Position numbers and translations under genes: made by a program. A stretch of 64,000 nucleotides of DNA from positions 40,500-104,499 of the forward strand of contig QANZ01033837.1 of the NCBI GenBank assembly GCA_003254925.1, written 5' to 3'. The number at the start of each line of letters is the position of its first letter. Positions within the stretch are counted from its first letter, which is position 1. This DNA comes from Chamaecrista fasciculata. Its lineage: Eukaryota > Streptophyta > Magnoliopsida > Fabales > Fabaceae. The notes under the pieces were generated by a model. That model was not told the DNA's origin, did not search any database, and saw nothing but the letters and a program-made list of their open reading frames with translations. Below are positions 14,052 to 23,936 of the stretch, in pieces.

Positions 14052-14159
14052 CATCAAGTGGCACCGGGAGTTCCCCCAAACACTTCAGTACAGGACTACA
14101 AAATCTCCATCTAGAGCCCTTAATGAAGTGCTCAAGGGAACTCTAGGGGACACCTGAAA
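14052..14159 (-). ncRNA. MIR395: miR395 precursor hairpin a
   Basis: The mature miRNA lies at 14068-14088 on the minus strand, in the 3' arm of a predicted stem; it begins CTGAAGTGTTTGG and ends GGGGAACTC, the canonical plant miR395 form. The star arm lies at about 14123-14142 and pairs over its length with small bulges. miR395 directs cleavage of ATP sulfurylase and SULTR2;1 transcripts under low sulfate. An upstream UPE-like motif is at 14361-14374. Confidence 0.93.
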
Positions 14160-14360
14160 TAATAATGTATATTACACCTTCTCTTTCTTTGTCTCTCTCT
14201 CAAACACCCTCATTATTATTAACTCATATGTATGATTTAATAATAATATATTTGTGTTCTTGTTGTGTTGCTGAGAAAATATATGCCAACACCTCTCCTA
14301 TATATATAGTATATAGTGATTAGTGAGTGATATTTATTCTCTATATATCTCTTGTTTGTG

Positions 14361-14374
14361 ATGAACCTGGACAG
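14361..14374 (+). promoter_or_regulatory. UPE-box-like motif upstream of miR395a
   Basis: Reads ATGAACCTGGACAG. It matches the TGAAYCTRGAC core recalled for the UPE-box of sulfur-deficiency promoters, bound by EIN3-like factors. It lies about 200 bp upstream of the hairpin, with a TATATATATA stretch between. The second copy at 14596-14609 is in the duplicated flank of the N join. Confidence 0.6.
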
Positions 14375-14595
14375 ATGCATTGTCTAAATAAAATGGAAAA
14401 TATAAGAAAGAATCTTTGTGTCAGAGTCGGATAGAAATAATGTTGCAGTACTCTGCAATCTGCTTGACTTTTTTAATTTCTTTTCNGTGTTCTTGTTGTG
14501 TTGCTGAGAAAATATATGCCAACACCTCTCCTATATATATATAGTATATAGTGATTAGTGAGTGATATTTATTCTCTATATATCTCTTGTTTGTG

Positions 14596-14609
14596 ATGAA
14601 CCTGGACAG
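14596..14609 (+). promoter_or_regulatory. Second copy of the miR395a UPE-box-like motif
   Basis: Identical to the motif at 14361-14374. It is probably the same site represented twice because of the join at 14486. Confidence 0.45.
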
Positions 14610-15176
14610 ATGCATTGTCTAAATAAGAAAGAATCTTTGTGTCAGAGTCAGATAGAAATAATGTTGCAGTACTCTGCAATCTGCTTGACTTTTTTAATTT
14701 CTTTTCTTCATTCACATGAACAATATTGTTTTGACATTAGCAAATTAATATATGATATATATTGATATGTCTTTGTCTTAGAATCTGGTATATATGCAAA
14801 GAGAATGTATACTAAATATACCAGGTGCTGGTCTCATCAGTTGAAAATTGATATATATGTTTTCATCACTAAGCCCAACGAAACGATCAGTTTGATCCTC
14901 ACAAGTTATACAGTAATCGATCAATTCATATTTAAATTCTTGCCAGGAGAATTCTTCCTTAATTTAGAATGTTTGACGGATCCATCTTACTTAATAATAT
15001 GCTAGTAAATGATCATATATATTGTTAGAAAATTTGTTTCAAAGTTTTTCTGTTAATAAATTTCAATGATCCTTTTTCATAAAGACGTAGAGCCCAGCAT
15101 CCATCACCAATTTAAAAATTCTCAACCATTGGCATACTAGTACAGACGACTAAACTCAAACCACAAGAACTCAAAA

Positions 15177-15362
15177 ATATATTTTTTTTTCCCCAAGGTA
15201 TCCCCAGTCCGACCGACAAAGGACTAATTCTCCGCGGATCGGTACTTCATTTAAGGGTCTTCCGCTGGCCAATTAGTTACTGTATACACAGGATTCGAAC
15301 CCCGACTTTGCTTAAGCGACCTAGTGAGTTCGACCACTAGGCCAATCAAGCTTGGTTACAGG
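15177..15362 (-). mobile_element. tRNA-derived SINE
   Basis: On the minus strand it opens with a pol III A box (TGGCCTAGTGG, complement of 15334-15344), then a B box (GGTTCGAATCC, complement of 15291-15301), and ends GGGGATACC followed by an A-run. Direct repeats AACTCAAAA flank it at 15168-15176 and 15363-15371, the expected target duplication of a LINE-mobilised SINE. Confidence 0.85.
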
Positions 15363-16047
15363 AACTCAAAATTTAGCTTAATCGCCTTGGATATTATATA
15401 TTATATATTGAATAAACTAACAATTCAATGTGTGCTTAAAAGATTATCAAATTGAAAATTTGATATTTGAAATATTGAAATAGAGTGAAAAAACCAAACA
15501 ATATGCTTTTAGTCTTTTGATGGACAGCTTAAAAGATCTACTTGACTTTTTTCAAAGACTAAACTATGTATTTTAATTTTTCAAAAATTGAATTGTGAAT
15601 TGTCAACTCAATGATTTTCCAGGGACTAAAATGTTAATTTACTTGTATATATATATCTTAATTATACTTTTATTTTATATGTGGTTTTGGCATTTCCTGC
15701 GCTAGTTTTATATATTTTTACAAGCACTAATTAATATATATACGGCCCGTTATTTCAAAGTGTACGAGGTTGAGGGGTAAAGGAAGAATTTCCATGACTA
15801 TACAGTATACAGAGAGATGGTAAGACGAGACTAGAGATATATATTATATTCCTACACAAACTTTTAAATGAGATTCCTGAAGGCAACTACGGATTGCATC
15901 ATGCATAACAGCCACAATCATGACCAAATACAAACCAATGACACAATTCGCGTACGTACGTGTGAATTAATTCGTTTACGTGGACTCTCCCAAATGGTCC
16001 ATATATGAATGATATATCATATACATTATACAACCCCCTAGCTACCC

Positions 16048-16054
16048 TATAAAT
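16048..16054 (+). promoter_or_regulatory. TATA box of miR395b
   Basis: TATAAAT in the context CCCTATAAATG, about 80 bp upstream of the hairpin, followed by a GA tract at about 16104-16124. Spacing suits a transcription start near 16080. I see no UPE-like motif near this copy. Confidence 0.55.
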
Positions 16055-16130
16055 GTAGGGGTTATCCTCTGCCTTTCTTCACCAAATTCATGAATCAACT
16101 GATAGAGAGAGAGAGAGAGAGAGGATTATA

Positions 16131-16256
16131 GGTCAGGTTTCACCTTGAGTTCCCCGGAACACTTCACTGGGGTGTTATATGTTATATATATATATGAAAG
16201 TGATCATATATTTCCTACTGAAGTGTTTGGGGGAACTCTGGGTGCCATCTGACATT
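16131..16256 (+). ncRNA. MIR395: miR395 precursor hairpin b
   Basis: The mature miRNA is at 16218-16238 on the plus strand, with the canonical AACTC ending. The 5' arm TTGAGTTCCCCGGAACACTT pairs with it. The loop is longer than in the other copies because of a TA repeat. Orientation is opposite to hairpin a, which lies 2 kb to the left. Confidence 0.93.
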
Positions 16257-18770
16257 GTTTTTATTTTACCATTACAATTTCTCTCTTCGCTTTTGAGAAT
16301 AAGGATGACAAATGAAGGATTTAATTTTAATTTGACATTTAACTTTCTGCAGTTATCTGTTTCAACATCCTAGCTTCTTTTTCTTTTTTTATATATATAG
16401 AAAATTTGACATATTAACTTTTCAAAATTTTGTTCAGATCATTACCTATTATACTAGTAATTAAGAAGTTTGTTTGCTTTGAAGCTAATTCTATAGTTTG
16501 CCTCAATTCATTGGCTCAAGATGTTTTTTTTTGTTACTCGTTTGATCTTTCGGAGTTTTGTCTTGACTAAAACTTGATGGGAGATGTTTAACAATAATAA
16601 ATTAAAATTTTATATTGATTTTCTCTTGCATGAAGTCCCTGTTTCTTCTTCTGACTCCCATCCTTTTTTTTTCCCCTTTTTATAAAAATGACCCACTTCA
16701 AATGAGTCATATTATTGACTAGTTTCTAACATGTTTCAAAAGGTTTTGAGAGGCGTGTTAGTTGTTTCTCTCAGTATAATGTAATCATCTAAGGTTCGAC
16801 GAAAACTATTCATTGGTTGTGTTGCGAGATATAGGACATATATATATTATCTTCTGCATCAACAAGCATTTATCAATCCATATCCTTTGCTGCGTATGGA
16901 AGGTTGGAGCTCAAATCTTTATCCAAAAACACAACATTGTCTACTGAAGGAAAAACGGTTTTTAGTGGCAAAATAAATTGTCACGGAAAGTATACTTTTA
17001 ATTGTGACTTTTGTGCAGTATCTAATAAGAAAGTATCAATGATATAAAAATCTGACACTTGGTAATAAATTTCTTCAAATCGTCACCGGCCAAAAGGCTT
17101 GAATCAAGCATTTATCAGTCCAGTTTTTGTTTGGCCTGAATTTATCAGTCCATTGTGTATGTGTAAGATTAGAGTTCAAGTTTTGTCTAAAACAACAATG
17201 TCTATTACAAAAATTTAGGCTTATAGTGGCGGATAAAACTGTCACAAAAGGTAGACTTTTTAATAGACATTTCACTTTGATATTAAATATGAAAGTATAA
17301 TCCTGGCCAAAAAAAAACATATGAAACTATAATATTCACATGAGTATAGTCCAGTAGTTTTTCATTTGGTCCCTTAATCAAGTGGTGTGAGTTTAAATTT
17401 CACCTTTGAGTATAGAAAATATTGTGTAATCAATCGTTTATCCTTAAGAAGATGATCCACAAAAATATATTTGAAAGTATCTTTTTGCCAAAAAAAAAAT
17501 GAAATTATGACACGTCTAGTAATAATTTTCTGTAAACCGTCACCAAAAAGATTGTTCGTAGTGACATTTATGTCCTTATCATAATATTTGCAGTCCCAGC
17601 TTTTATTTAGTCGCCAACAAAAGCTATGAACGACAATAAATGTTATCAGCAAAAATTTTTCGGTTGCAACGAAGCGGAAGTCACTATAAAAAGTTTATTA
17701 GTAGCAACATTTCAATAAGTTCGGAGTGGTGAATTATTTTTGATGAAGACATTTTCTATCAACCCAAAGAGTAAAACTAAGAAATTTAAAAAATCAAAAT
17801 TACAACAAAAAATAATAAAAGACTGAATTACAACTATCATAGAATAAGAGAATAAAATTGCACTCTGACCAATAATATTTTTATAACTATTTTTTTATAA
17901 TTTTAAATTTTTAGAAAACTATTTAATTATATGCCCTTTTAGGCTTTTAGCAAATGAAAAAGGACTGACTAGCCTATGGGACCTTTTAACTGTACAAGGA
18001 TCCTACACGTCTTCAACCGGCAATGAATCAGCAAAACAATGCCATATATAGTCATCAAATTCAAACCTGCAAAATCACCAAAGTCCTAATATAATAATAT
18101 TGTTAACTACTAATATAAAGAGACATATTTATAAGATATATAAATGCAAAACTCATTAACATATATATTATATATAACAACTTATACTCTTTTTTTCTTT
18201 CATATGTTAGGCTTTGCCCCTATCTATTAATTTGAATTTAACCTGTGTTACACATTTGATTAGGCTTTGCCCCTATCTATTAATTTGAATTTAACCTGTG
18301 TTACACATTTGATTATGATAAGAAAGTCTTTCAATACAAAAAAAAATGTATTCACAAAAATTTAAAATTTATTTAAATGATATAGAATTACTTATCACAC
18401 TCATCAGGCCACTGCTGCCTTGGTGTGTATATATGTATACACTTGGATCCCAAATAACAAAGAACAAAAATAAAAGATAGACTGCTATGCTTAATTTTTT
18501 TTGGCATTAAATGCTTATATATTGAAACAAAATAAAGTAACAAGAACACCAAAATTCTTAACTTGTACTTTTATGAACCACATAGGTATTAAAAGCTAAA
18601 ATAGAAACCAAGAAGATGGGGGATTAACAATCCACCTTAAAAGACTTATCTTCAATTCTACATGTTTGACGAGCCAATCAACTGCTAAATTAGCTAACCT
18701 AACACACAGCTATGCTTAATCAACAAAGAGAAATCAATGAAAGTGAAGATATATATATAGAGAGAGAGAG
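16257..18770. other. Gene-free region with degraded repeat sequence
   Basis: No coding exon is recognisable. Between about 16940 and 17720 there are recurring short phrases such as TTAGTGGC and GTCAC on both strands, reminiscent of the subterminal repeats of CACTA-type DNA transposons, but no terminal CACTA or transposase was found. A perfect tandem repeat follows at 18208-18313. The rest is AT-rich. Confidence 0.3.
18208..18313. repeat. Perfect 53-bp tandem duplication
   Basis: Two identical adjacent 53-bp units, 18208-18260 and 18261-18313, each beginning TAGGCTTTGCCCC and ending CACATTTGAT. Perfect identity suggests a recent slippage event or an assembly artefact. Confidence 0.9.
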
Positions 18771-18903
18771 ATCAAATGGCACCAGGGGTTCCCCCAAACA
18801 CTTCAGAGGAGGAGAGGGAATGAAGCCTTCCAAATTCAGTTTAGTTTTGAGAGTAAAGAGTCTCCGTTGAAGTGTTAGAGGGAACACTAGGCAACCTCTG
18901 ATA
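18771..18903 (-). ncRNA. MIR395: miR395 precursor hairpin c
   Basis: The mature miRNA is at 18786-18806 (minus strand), ending GGGGAACCC, so position 20 differs from copies a, b and g. The star arm lies near 18866-18886. The loop region is about 20 bp longer than in d-f. A UPE-like motif lies at 19025-19038. Confidence 0.92.
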
Positions 18904-19024
18904 TACACATCCATCATGTGTGTCTTATAAGGTTTCATATATTCTACATATATATATATATACATCCATGTTGAGATGCACATGGTGGTTTTGGTTTTGT
19001 GTTATGATAAATGAATGGAAAAAA

Positions 19025-19038
19025 ATGAACCTAGACGC
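19025..19038 (+). promoter_or_regulatory. UPE-box-like motif upstream of miR395c
   Basis: ATGAACCTAGACGC, identical to the motifs at 23711, 25932 and 30055. It is about 120 bp upstream of the hairpin on the minus strand. A TA-rich stretch at about 18949-18963 may serve as TATA element. Confidence 0.65.
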
Positions 19039-19446
19039 TAAATTGATCTTCAGGGTTTTGGAGGGTACCAGAAGCCATGGTCTATCTGTACTTGCAGATT
19101 TCCAGTGCCCACATGCACTCTGCTCACCTTGTCCCCATCCATGCCTTTCACTTTGTTTTTTCTGTCGAAATTCTCTAGAGTTGTAGTTATATCTATATAT
19201 CATGCTATAAACATTTTAATTTTTATAAATAGAATTTTGAGTTTAAATGTCGTTAAAATTAAAAAATTAAGGTAATTTTACTTTTGATATGACATTTCTA
19301 AATTTGAATAAATATTAATTTTTATTTAAAAAAGACAAAATATGGAAAGCATCTTGTGTTAGTCGTTTATCTTTAAGTGGAAGATTCACGGAGGAGAGAT
19401 TAGTCATTGTTACCGACGGTAGATATTCTTGGTTTATACAAAAGAA

Positions 19447-19970
19447 GGTCAAAGAGTCATTTTGGTCTCAAATGTATATTCTAATGTTCATTTTGGTCTA
19501 TTATGTTTCAAAATATTCAAATTGGTCTAAAATATTGACAAAATGTTTCATTTTGGTCCTAAATATTAGTAAAATGTTTCATTTTGGTCTCAAATTATTG
19601 AATTTGGTCATATATCTCTCGTCTCTCATTTCAAATTCAAAGAACTTGTTAAGATAAATTCTTCGTATTCGAATTTGAAACAAGAGATATGTGTTCAACT
19701 TTACTTATTTGACCATAAAACGAGCGGTCTATTTTTTGGATTGATTTGACCTCATTAGTTGACGACCACAACCGGATTGAGAAAGTATTATTTGAGAACA
19801 ATACGTAACTGTAAACTCGTCGCATTTGAACTTGAAAAGAGTCATGTTCAATAGTTAGGACCAAAATGAAAGATTTTCCCAACAATTAGGACCAATTTGA
19901 ACATTTTGAAACATAATAGACCTAAATAAACATTAGGGCATACATTTAGGACCAAAATGAATCTTTAACC
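19447..19970. mobile_element. Foldback MITE (family A)
   Basis: The left end GGTCAAAGAGTCATTTTGG and the right end (complement GGTTAAAGATTCATTTTGG) form long inverted arms built of TTTTGGTCCTAAATG-like units. The flanking 9-mers (ACAAAAGAA and AAAAAATAA) agree at 7 of 9 positions. No coding capacity. Confidence 0.75.
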
Positions 19971-20017
19971 AAAAAATAATAACAAAATTTTTTGTTTTGT
20001 AAATATAAATAATTTTT

Positions 20018-20556
20018 GGCTAAAGGGTCATTTTGGTCCTAAATGTATGCCCTTATGTTCATTTTGGTCCATTATGTTTCAAAATGTTCAAATTGGTCCT
20101 AAATGTTGGCAAAATGATTCATTTTGATCCTAAATGTTGGTAAAATGTTCCATTTTGGTTCCAAATTATTGAATTTGGTCATATTTTTCTCGTTTCTTAT
20201 TTCAAATTCGAAAGACTTGTTAAGAGGAATTCATAGCTCTAAATTCGTCGCATTCGAATTTAAAATGAGAGAGATATGATCAATTTTGCTTGTTTGACTA
20301 TGAAACGACTGGTCTACTTTTAGAACTGAATTGACCTCGTTTGCTGATGACCCCAACTAGATAGAGAAAGTACTCTTCGAGAACAATACGTAGCTCTAAA
20401 CTCGTCACGATTTAACTTGAAACAAGCCATATTTAATAGTTTGGGATCAAAATGAAACATTTTGTAAACATTTAGGACCAATTTGAACATTTTGAAAAAT
20501 AATGGACCAAAATGAACATTAGGACATACATTTAGGACCAAAATGACCCTTTAACC
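20018..20556. mobile_element. Foldback MITE (family A) with perfect 9-bp target duplication
   Basis: 539 bp, ends GGCTAAAGGGTCATTTTGG and its complement GGTTAAAGGGTCATTTTGG. The direct repeat ATAATTTTT flanks it at 20009-20017 and 20557-20565. A 9-bp target duplication is the hallmark of the Mutator superfamily, so this is read as a non-autonomous MULE-type foldback element. Confidence 0.88.
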
Positions 20557-21659
20557 ATAATTTTTGGCCAAAAAAATAAAACGGCGAAACTTTTGTTTTT
20601 GCGAAAATAGGCGTTATTAATTCACTTGGAATATACACATACATCTCTTTGACTTCAATTCGTGGATTCATTCTTTTCTTTTATGCATCTCAACATGATT
20701 CTCCACTATAAATAAATCCAATGCTTGGCATGTATCTTAATTCCTCCCAAATCTTCGTGTGTGGTGAACTAAAGGACTATGATTTCTACAACGAAGCGTA
20801 AGATTTTGGGGAACCCTAGCAAGTAAGTAGGGTTCAACCAAATTGGATAGATATAATGATCCAATTGAACTTCGTCTTTTCACAATTGATTATCGTATAA
20901 TGTTAAAACGACAATTTGCATTAATTCTATATCTAAACCTCTGTTATGGATATATATATGATCATATGATGCCTTCCATATCTCTCTGTTTTCTGCTTCT
21001 TCTTTTTTTCCTGAATCCTGTGCCTGCCAAATGCTTGATGAAATGTCGCATGTGTCGAACAAGATTGTTAGGTGGCTTGTTTTTACAAAATCAGCAATTT
21101 ATCTGATGGGAAAACTCAGTAATTTCGATGTGCTCATAAAATACCTTAAGCACCCCTTTGCCATGGTTTAATTCTTTAATTCTAGGACGTAAAGACAATT
21201 AAAGTAGCATTCTTTAGAATATAACTTAGAAGTCATTTGCTAACTGCAGAAGTAGGTAGAATTGAAGTTGCATTATTCAAATAAAGATAAATACCATATC
21301 CTTTTACGCTACTACAAAGATGATCTGTGAACTGGGTNAACTTTACTTATTTGACCATAAAACGAGCGGTCTATTTTTTGGATCGATTTGACCTCATTAG
21401 CTGACGACCACAACCGGATTGAGAAAGTATTATTTAATAACAATATGTAGCTCTAAACTCGTCGCATTTGAACTTGAAACGAGTCATGTTCAATAGTTAG
21501 GACCAAAATGAAACTTTTTCCAACAATTAGGACCAATTTGAACATTTTGAAACATAATAGACCAAAATAAACATTAGGGCATACATTTAGGACCAAAATG
21601 AATCTTTAACCAAAAAATAATAACAAAATTTTTTGTTTTTGTAAATATAAATAATTTTT

Positions 21660-22138
21660 GGCTAAAGGGTCATTTTGGTCCTAAATGTATGCCCTAATGT
21701 TCATTTTGGTCCATTATGTTTCAAAATGTTCAAATTGGTCCTAAATGTTGGCAAAATGATTCATTTTGGTCCTAAATGTTGGTAAAATGTTCCATTTTGG
21801 TCCCAAATTATTGAATTTGGTCATATTTTTCTCGTTTCTTATTTCAAATTCGAAAGACTTGTTAAGAGGAATTCATAGCTCTAAATTCGTCGCATTCGAA
21901 TTTAGAACCGAATTGACCTCGTTTGTTGATGACCCCAACTAGATAGAGAAAGTACTCTTCGAGAACAATACGTAGCTCTAAACTCGTCGTGATTAAACTT
22001 GAAACAAGCCATATTCAATAGTTTGGGATCAAAATGGAACATTTTGTAAACATTTAGGACCAATTTGAACATTTTGAAACATAATGGACCAAAATGAACA
22101 TTAGGACATACATTTAGGACCAAAATGACCCTTTAACC
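21660..22138. mobile_element. Second haplotype copy of the 20018-20556 MITE
   Basis: Same ends and same flanking 9-mer as the element at 20018, with an internal deletion. It lies in the right flank of the N join and is probably the allele of that element. Confidence 0.75.
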
Positions 22139-23273
22139 ATAATTTTTTGCCAAAAAAATAAAACGGCGAAACTTTTGTTTTTGCGAAAGGCGTTATTTCA
22201 CTTGGAATATACACATACATCTCGTTGACTTCAATTCGTGGATTCATTCTTTTCTTTTATGCATCTCAACATGATTCTCCACTATAAATAAATCCAATGC
22301 TTGGCATGTATCTTAATACCTCCCAAATGTTCGTGTGTGGTGAACTAAAGGACTATGATTTCTACAACGAAGCGTAAGATTTTGGGGAACCCTAGCAAGT
22401 AAGTAGGGTTCAACCAAATTGGATAGATATAATGATCCAATTGAACTTCGTCTTTTCACAATTGATTATCGTATAATGTTAAAACGACAATTTGCATTAA
22501 TTCTATATCTAAACCTCTGTTATGGATATATATATGATCATATGATGCCTTCCATATCTCTCTGTTTTCTGCTTCTTCTTTTTTTCCTGAATCCTGTGCC
22601 TGCCAAATGCTTGATGAAATGTCGCATGTGTCGAACAAGATTGTTAGGTGGCTTGTTTTTACAAAATCAGCAATTTATCTGATGGGAAAACTCAGTAATT
22701 TCGATGTGCTCATAAAATACCTTAAGCACCCCTTTGCCATGGTTTAATTCTTTAATTCTAGGACGTAAAGACAATTAAAGTAGCATTCTTTAGAATATAA
22801 CTTAGAAGTCATTTGCTAACTGCAGAAGTAGGTAGAATTGAAGTTGCATTATTCAAATAAAGATAAATACCATATCCTTTTACGCTACTACAAAGATGAT
22901 CTGTGAACTGGGTGCATCAAATCAATCCCAGACAATGAACTCATATCAATCTTTAAACACTACCAAAGCTAATGCCATGTTAGTTATCTTCTCATTGGCA
23001 TAAATTGCATTCTTCCCATCCATTACAAACAAAAAATCAGTTTGTTCAATAATGAAGCATGAGAATCTACAATGCAGCTCTAATCTTTAGTACAGGTCCT
23101 GTTGAAATACGGTGCTTTAAGAAGTGTTAGATTCCTAAGATCAGGAAATATGGGAAAAGAATGTGTTTGTGTTTGGCAATTTTTATAATTGGGAAGAGAT
23201 CGGTGCTGATCAGTTTGTTGAAAGTGATCCCAAATATTGGAAATTAAACATTTATTATAACATAGTTGCATTC
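22139..23273. other. Unassigned sequence before miR395d
   Basis: Includes the right-hand copy of a stretch with a TATAAATAAATCC-like box (22281-22300) and an 87-residue frame with no known domain. The part after 22913 is single-copy and shows nothing recognisable. Confidence 0.35.
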
Positions 23274-23462
23274 AGAGATGTTTGCCTATTTACCCCAGCC
23301 TTTATACATTTGATCAAACCTGCAATCACTAGTAGATAATATAATGCACATCAGTACATATATTATAATAACTGAACACCAAATGACAAAAGGCAGAGAA
23401 ATAAGAATAAGAATTAAGTAATGAAGATCATATGACTAATGAAACGGTATTATATATGTTAA

Positions 23463-23571
23463 ATCAAATGGTACCAGGGGTTCCCCCAAACACTTCAGAG
23501 GGAAGAGCTAGTTTTGAAATGTAGGCTTTCCCCATTGAAGTGTTCGAGGGAACACTAGGTGACATCTGATG
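23463..23571 (-). ncRNA. MIR395: miR395 precursor hairpin d
   Basis: The mature miRNA is at 23478-23498 (minus strand), AACCC ending. The star arm ATTGAAGTGTTCGAGGGAAC (plus-strand reading) lies near 23534-23553. Upstream on the minus strand are TATA (23638-23647) and the UPE-like motif (23711-23724). Confidence 0.94.
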
Positions 23572-23637
23572 TGTCTTAAGTAGGATCTATAGATAATGTT
23601 GTTCTGTGCATGATGAAGTTATGGGTAGCCAACCCCA

Positions 23638-23647
23638 CTATTTATAG
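23638..23647 (-). promoter_or_regulatory. TATA box of miR395d
   Basis: CTATAAATAG on the minus strand, followed by TGGGGTTGGCT. The hairpin begins about 67 bp downstream, leaving a leader of about 35 nt. Confidence 0.65.
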
Positions 23648-23710
23648 TGATGATCTTCTGCTCTTTCTTTGCACTAATTCGTAAGTTCATGGCAAGCAAC
23701 GTAGTGATGG

Positions 23711-23724
23711 ATGAACCTAGACGC
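23711..23724 (+). promoter_or_regulatory. UPE-box-like motif upstream of miR395d
   Basis: ATGAACCTAGACGC, followed by the conserved AACATTGGTCTTTAG. It lies about 64 bp upstream of the TATA box of miR395d. Confidence 0.7.
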
Positions 23725-23936
23725 AACATTGGTCTTTAGGATTTCGATTTCTCAATATAATAAAGGTACTAGCTACGTAAAATCGAGAGAATATATGGTG
23801 AGTGATCGAAGGCCGATTTCGAGTGGCCTCATGCTATTTTTATGGTATATGCTTTTGTTCACTTTCTTCAATGTTTTACCAAATATATCCTCTTCTCCTT
23901 TAACATTACACGAAATCAACACAAGTGCGTCTAAAA

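Larger units (their letters stand above)
14253..14705. repeat. Near-identical flanks of an assembly join (N at 14486)
   Basis: 14253-14485 and 14487-14705 are almost the same sequence, differing mainly by a 14-bp indel and a TA-count change, and are joined by one N. This looks like two unmerged contig ends or two alleles placed in tandem, not a biological duplication. Both copies hold the UPE-like motif of the miR395a promoter. Confidence 0.75.
19697..22913. repeat. Near-identical 1.6-kb flanks of an assembly join (N at 21338)
   Basis: 19697-21337 and 21339-22913 are the same sequence with scattered substitutions and a deletion in the right copy near 21902. They abut at a single N. This pattern fits two haplotypes laid end to end. 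Both copies contain the same MITEs and the same AT-rich reading frames, so any gene or element count here should be halved. Confidence 0.75.
23274..23936. repeat. Segmental duplicate carrying miR395d (partner 29688-30266)
   Basis: Shares with 29688-30266 a collinear run starting at GAGATGTTTGCCTATTTACC and running through the hairpin, TATA box and UPE-like motif to ACAAGTGCGT. Small indels separate the copies. The duplication moved the whole miniature miRNA gene. Confidence 0.85.

Noticed and set aside
16940-17720. A complete CACTA transposon
   Set aside because: Only scattered subterminal-like phrases are visible; no CACTA ends, 3-bp target duplication or transposase found.
19447-22138. Regularly spaced TTTTGGTCC units as a CRISPR-like or satellite array
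   Set aside because: The units are arranged as facing inverted arms with terminal repeats and target duplications, which is a foldback MITE; the genome is a plant's.
20843-22682. Two identical 87-codon frames (20843-21106 and 22419-22682) as a duplicated small gene
   Set aside because: They are the same sequence seen on both sides of the N at 21338, have no known domain, and have an equally long antisense frame; not counted as genes.
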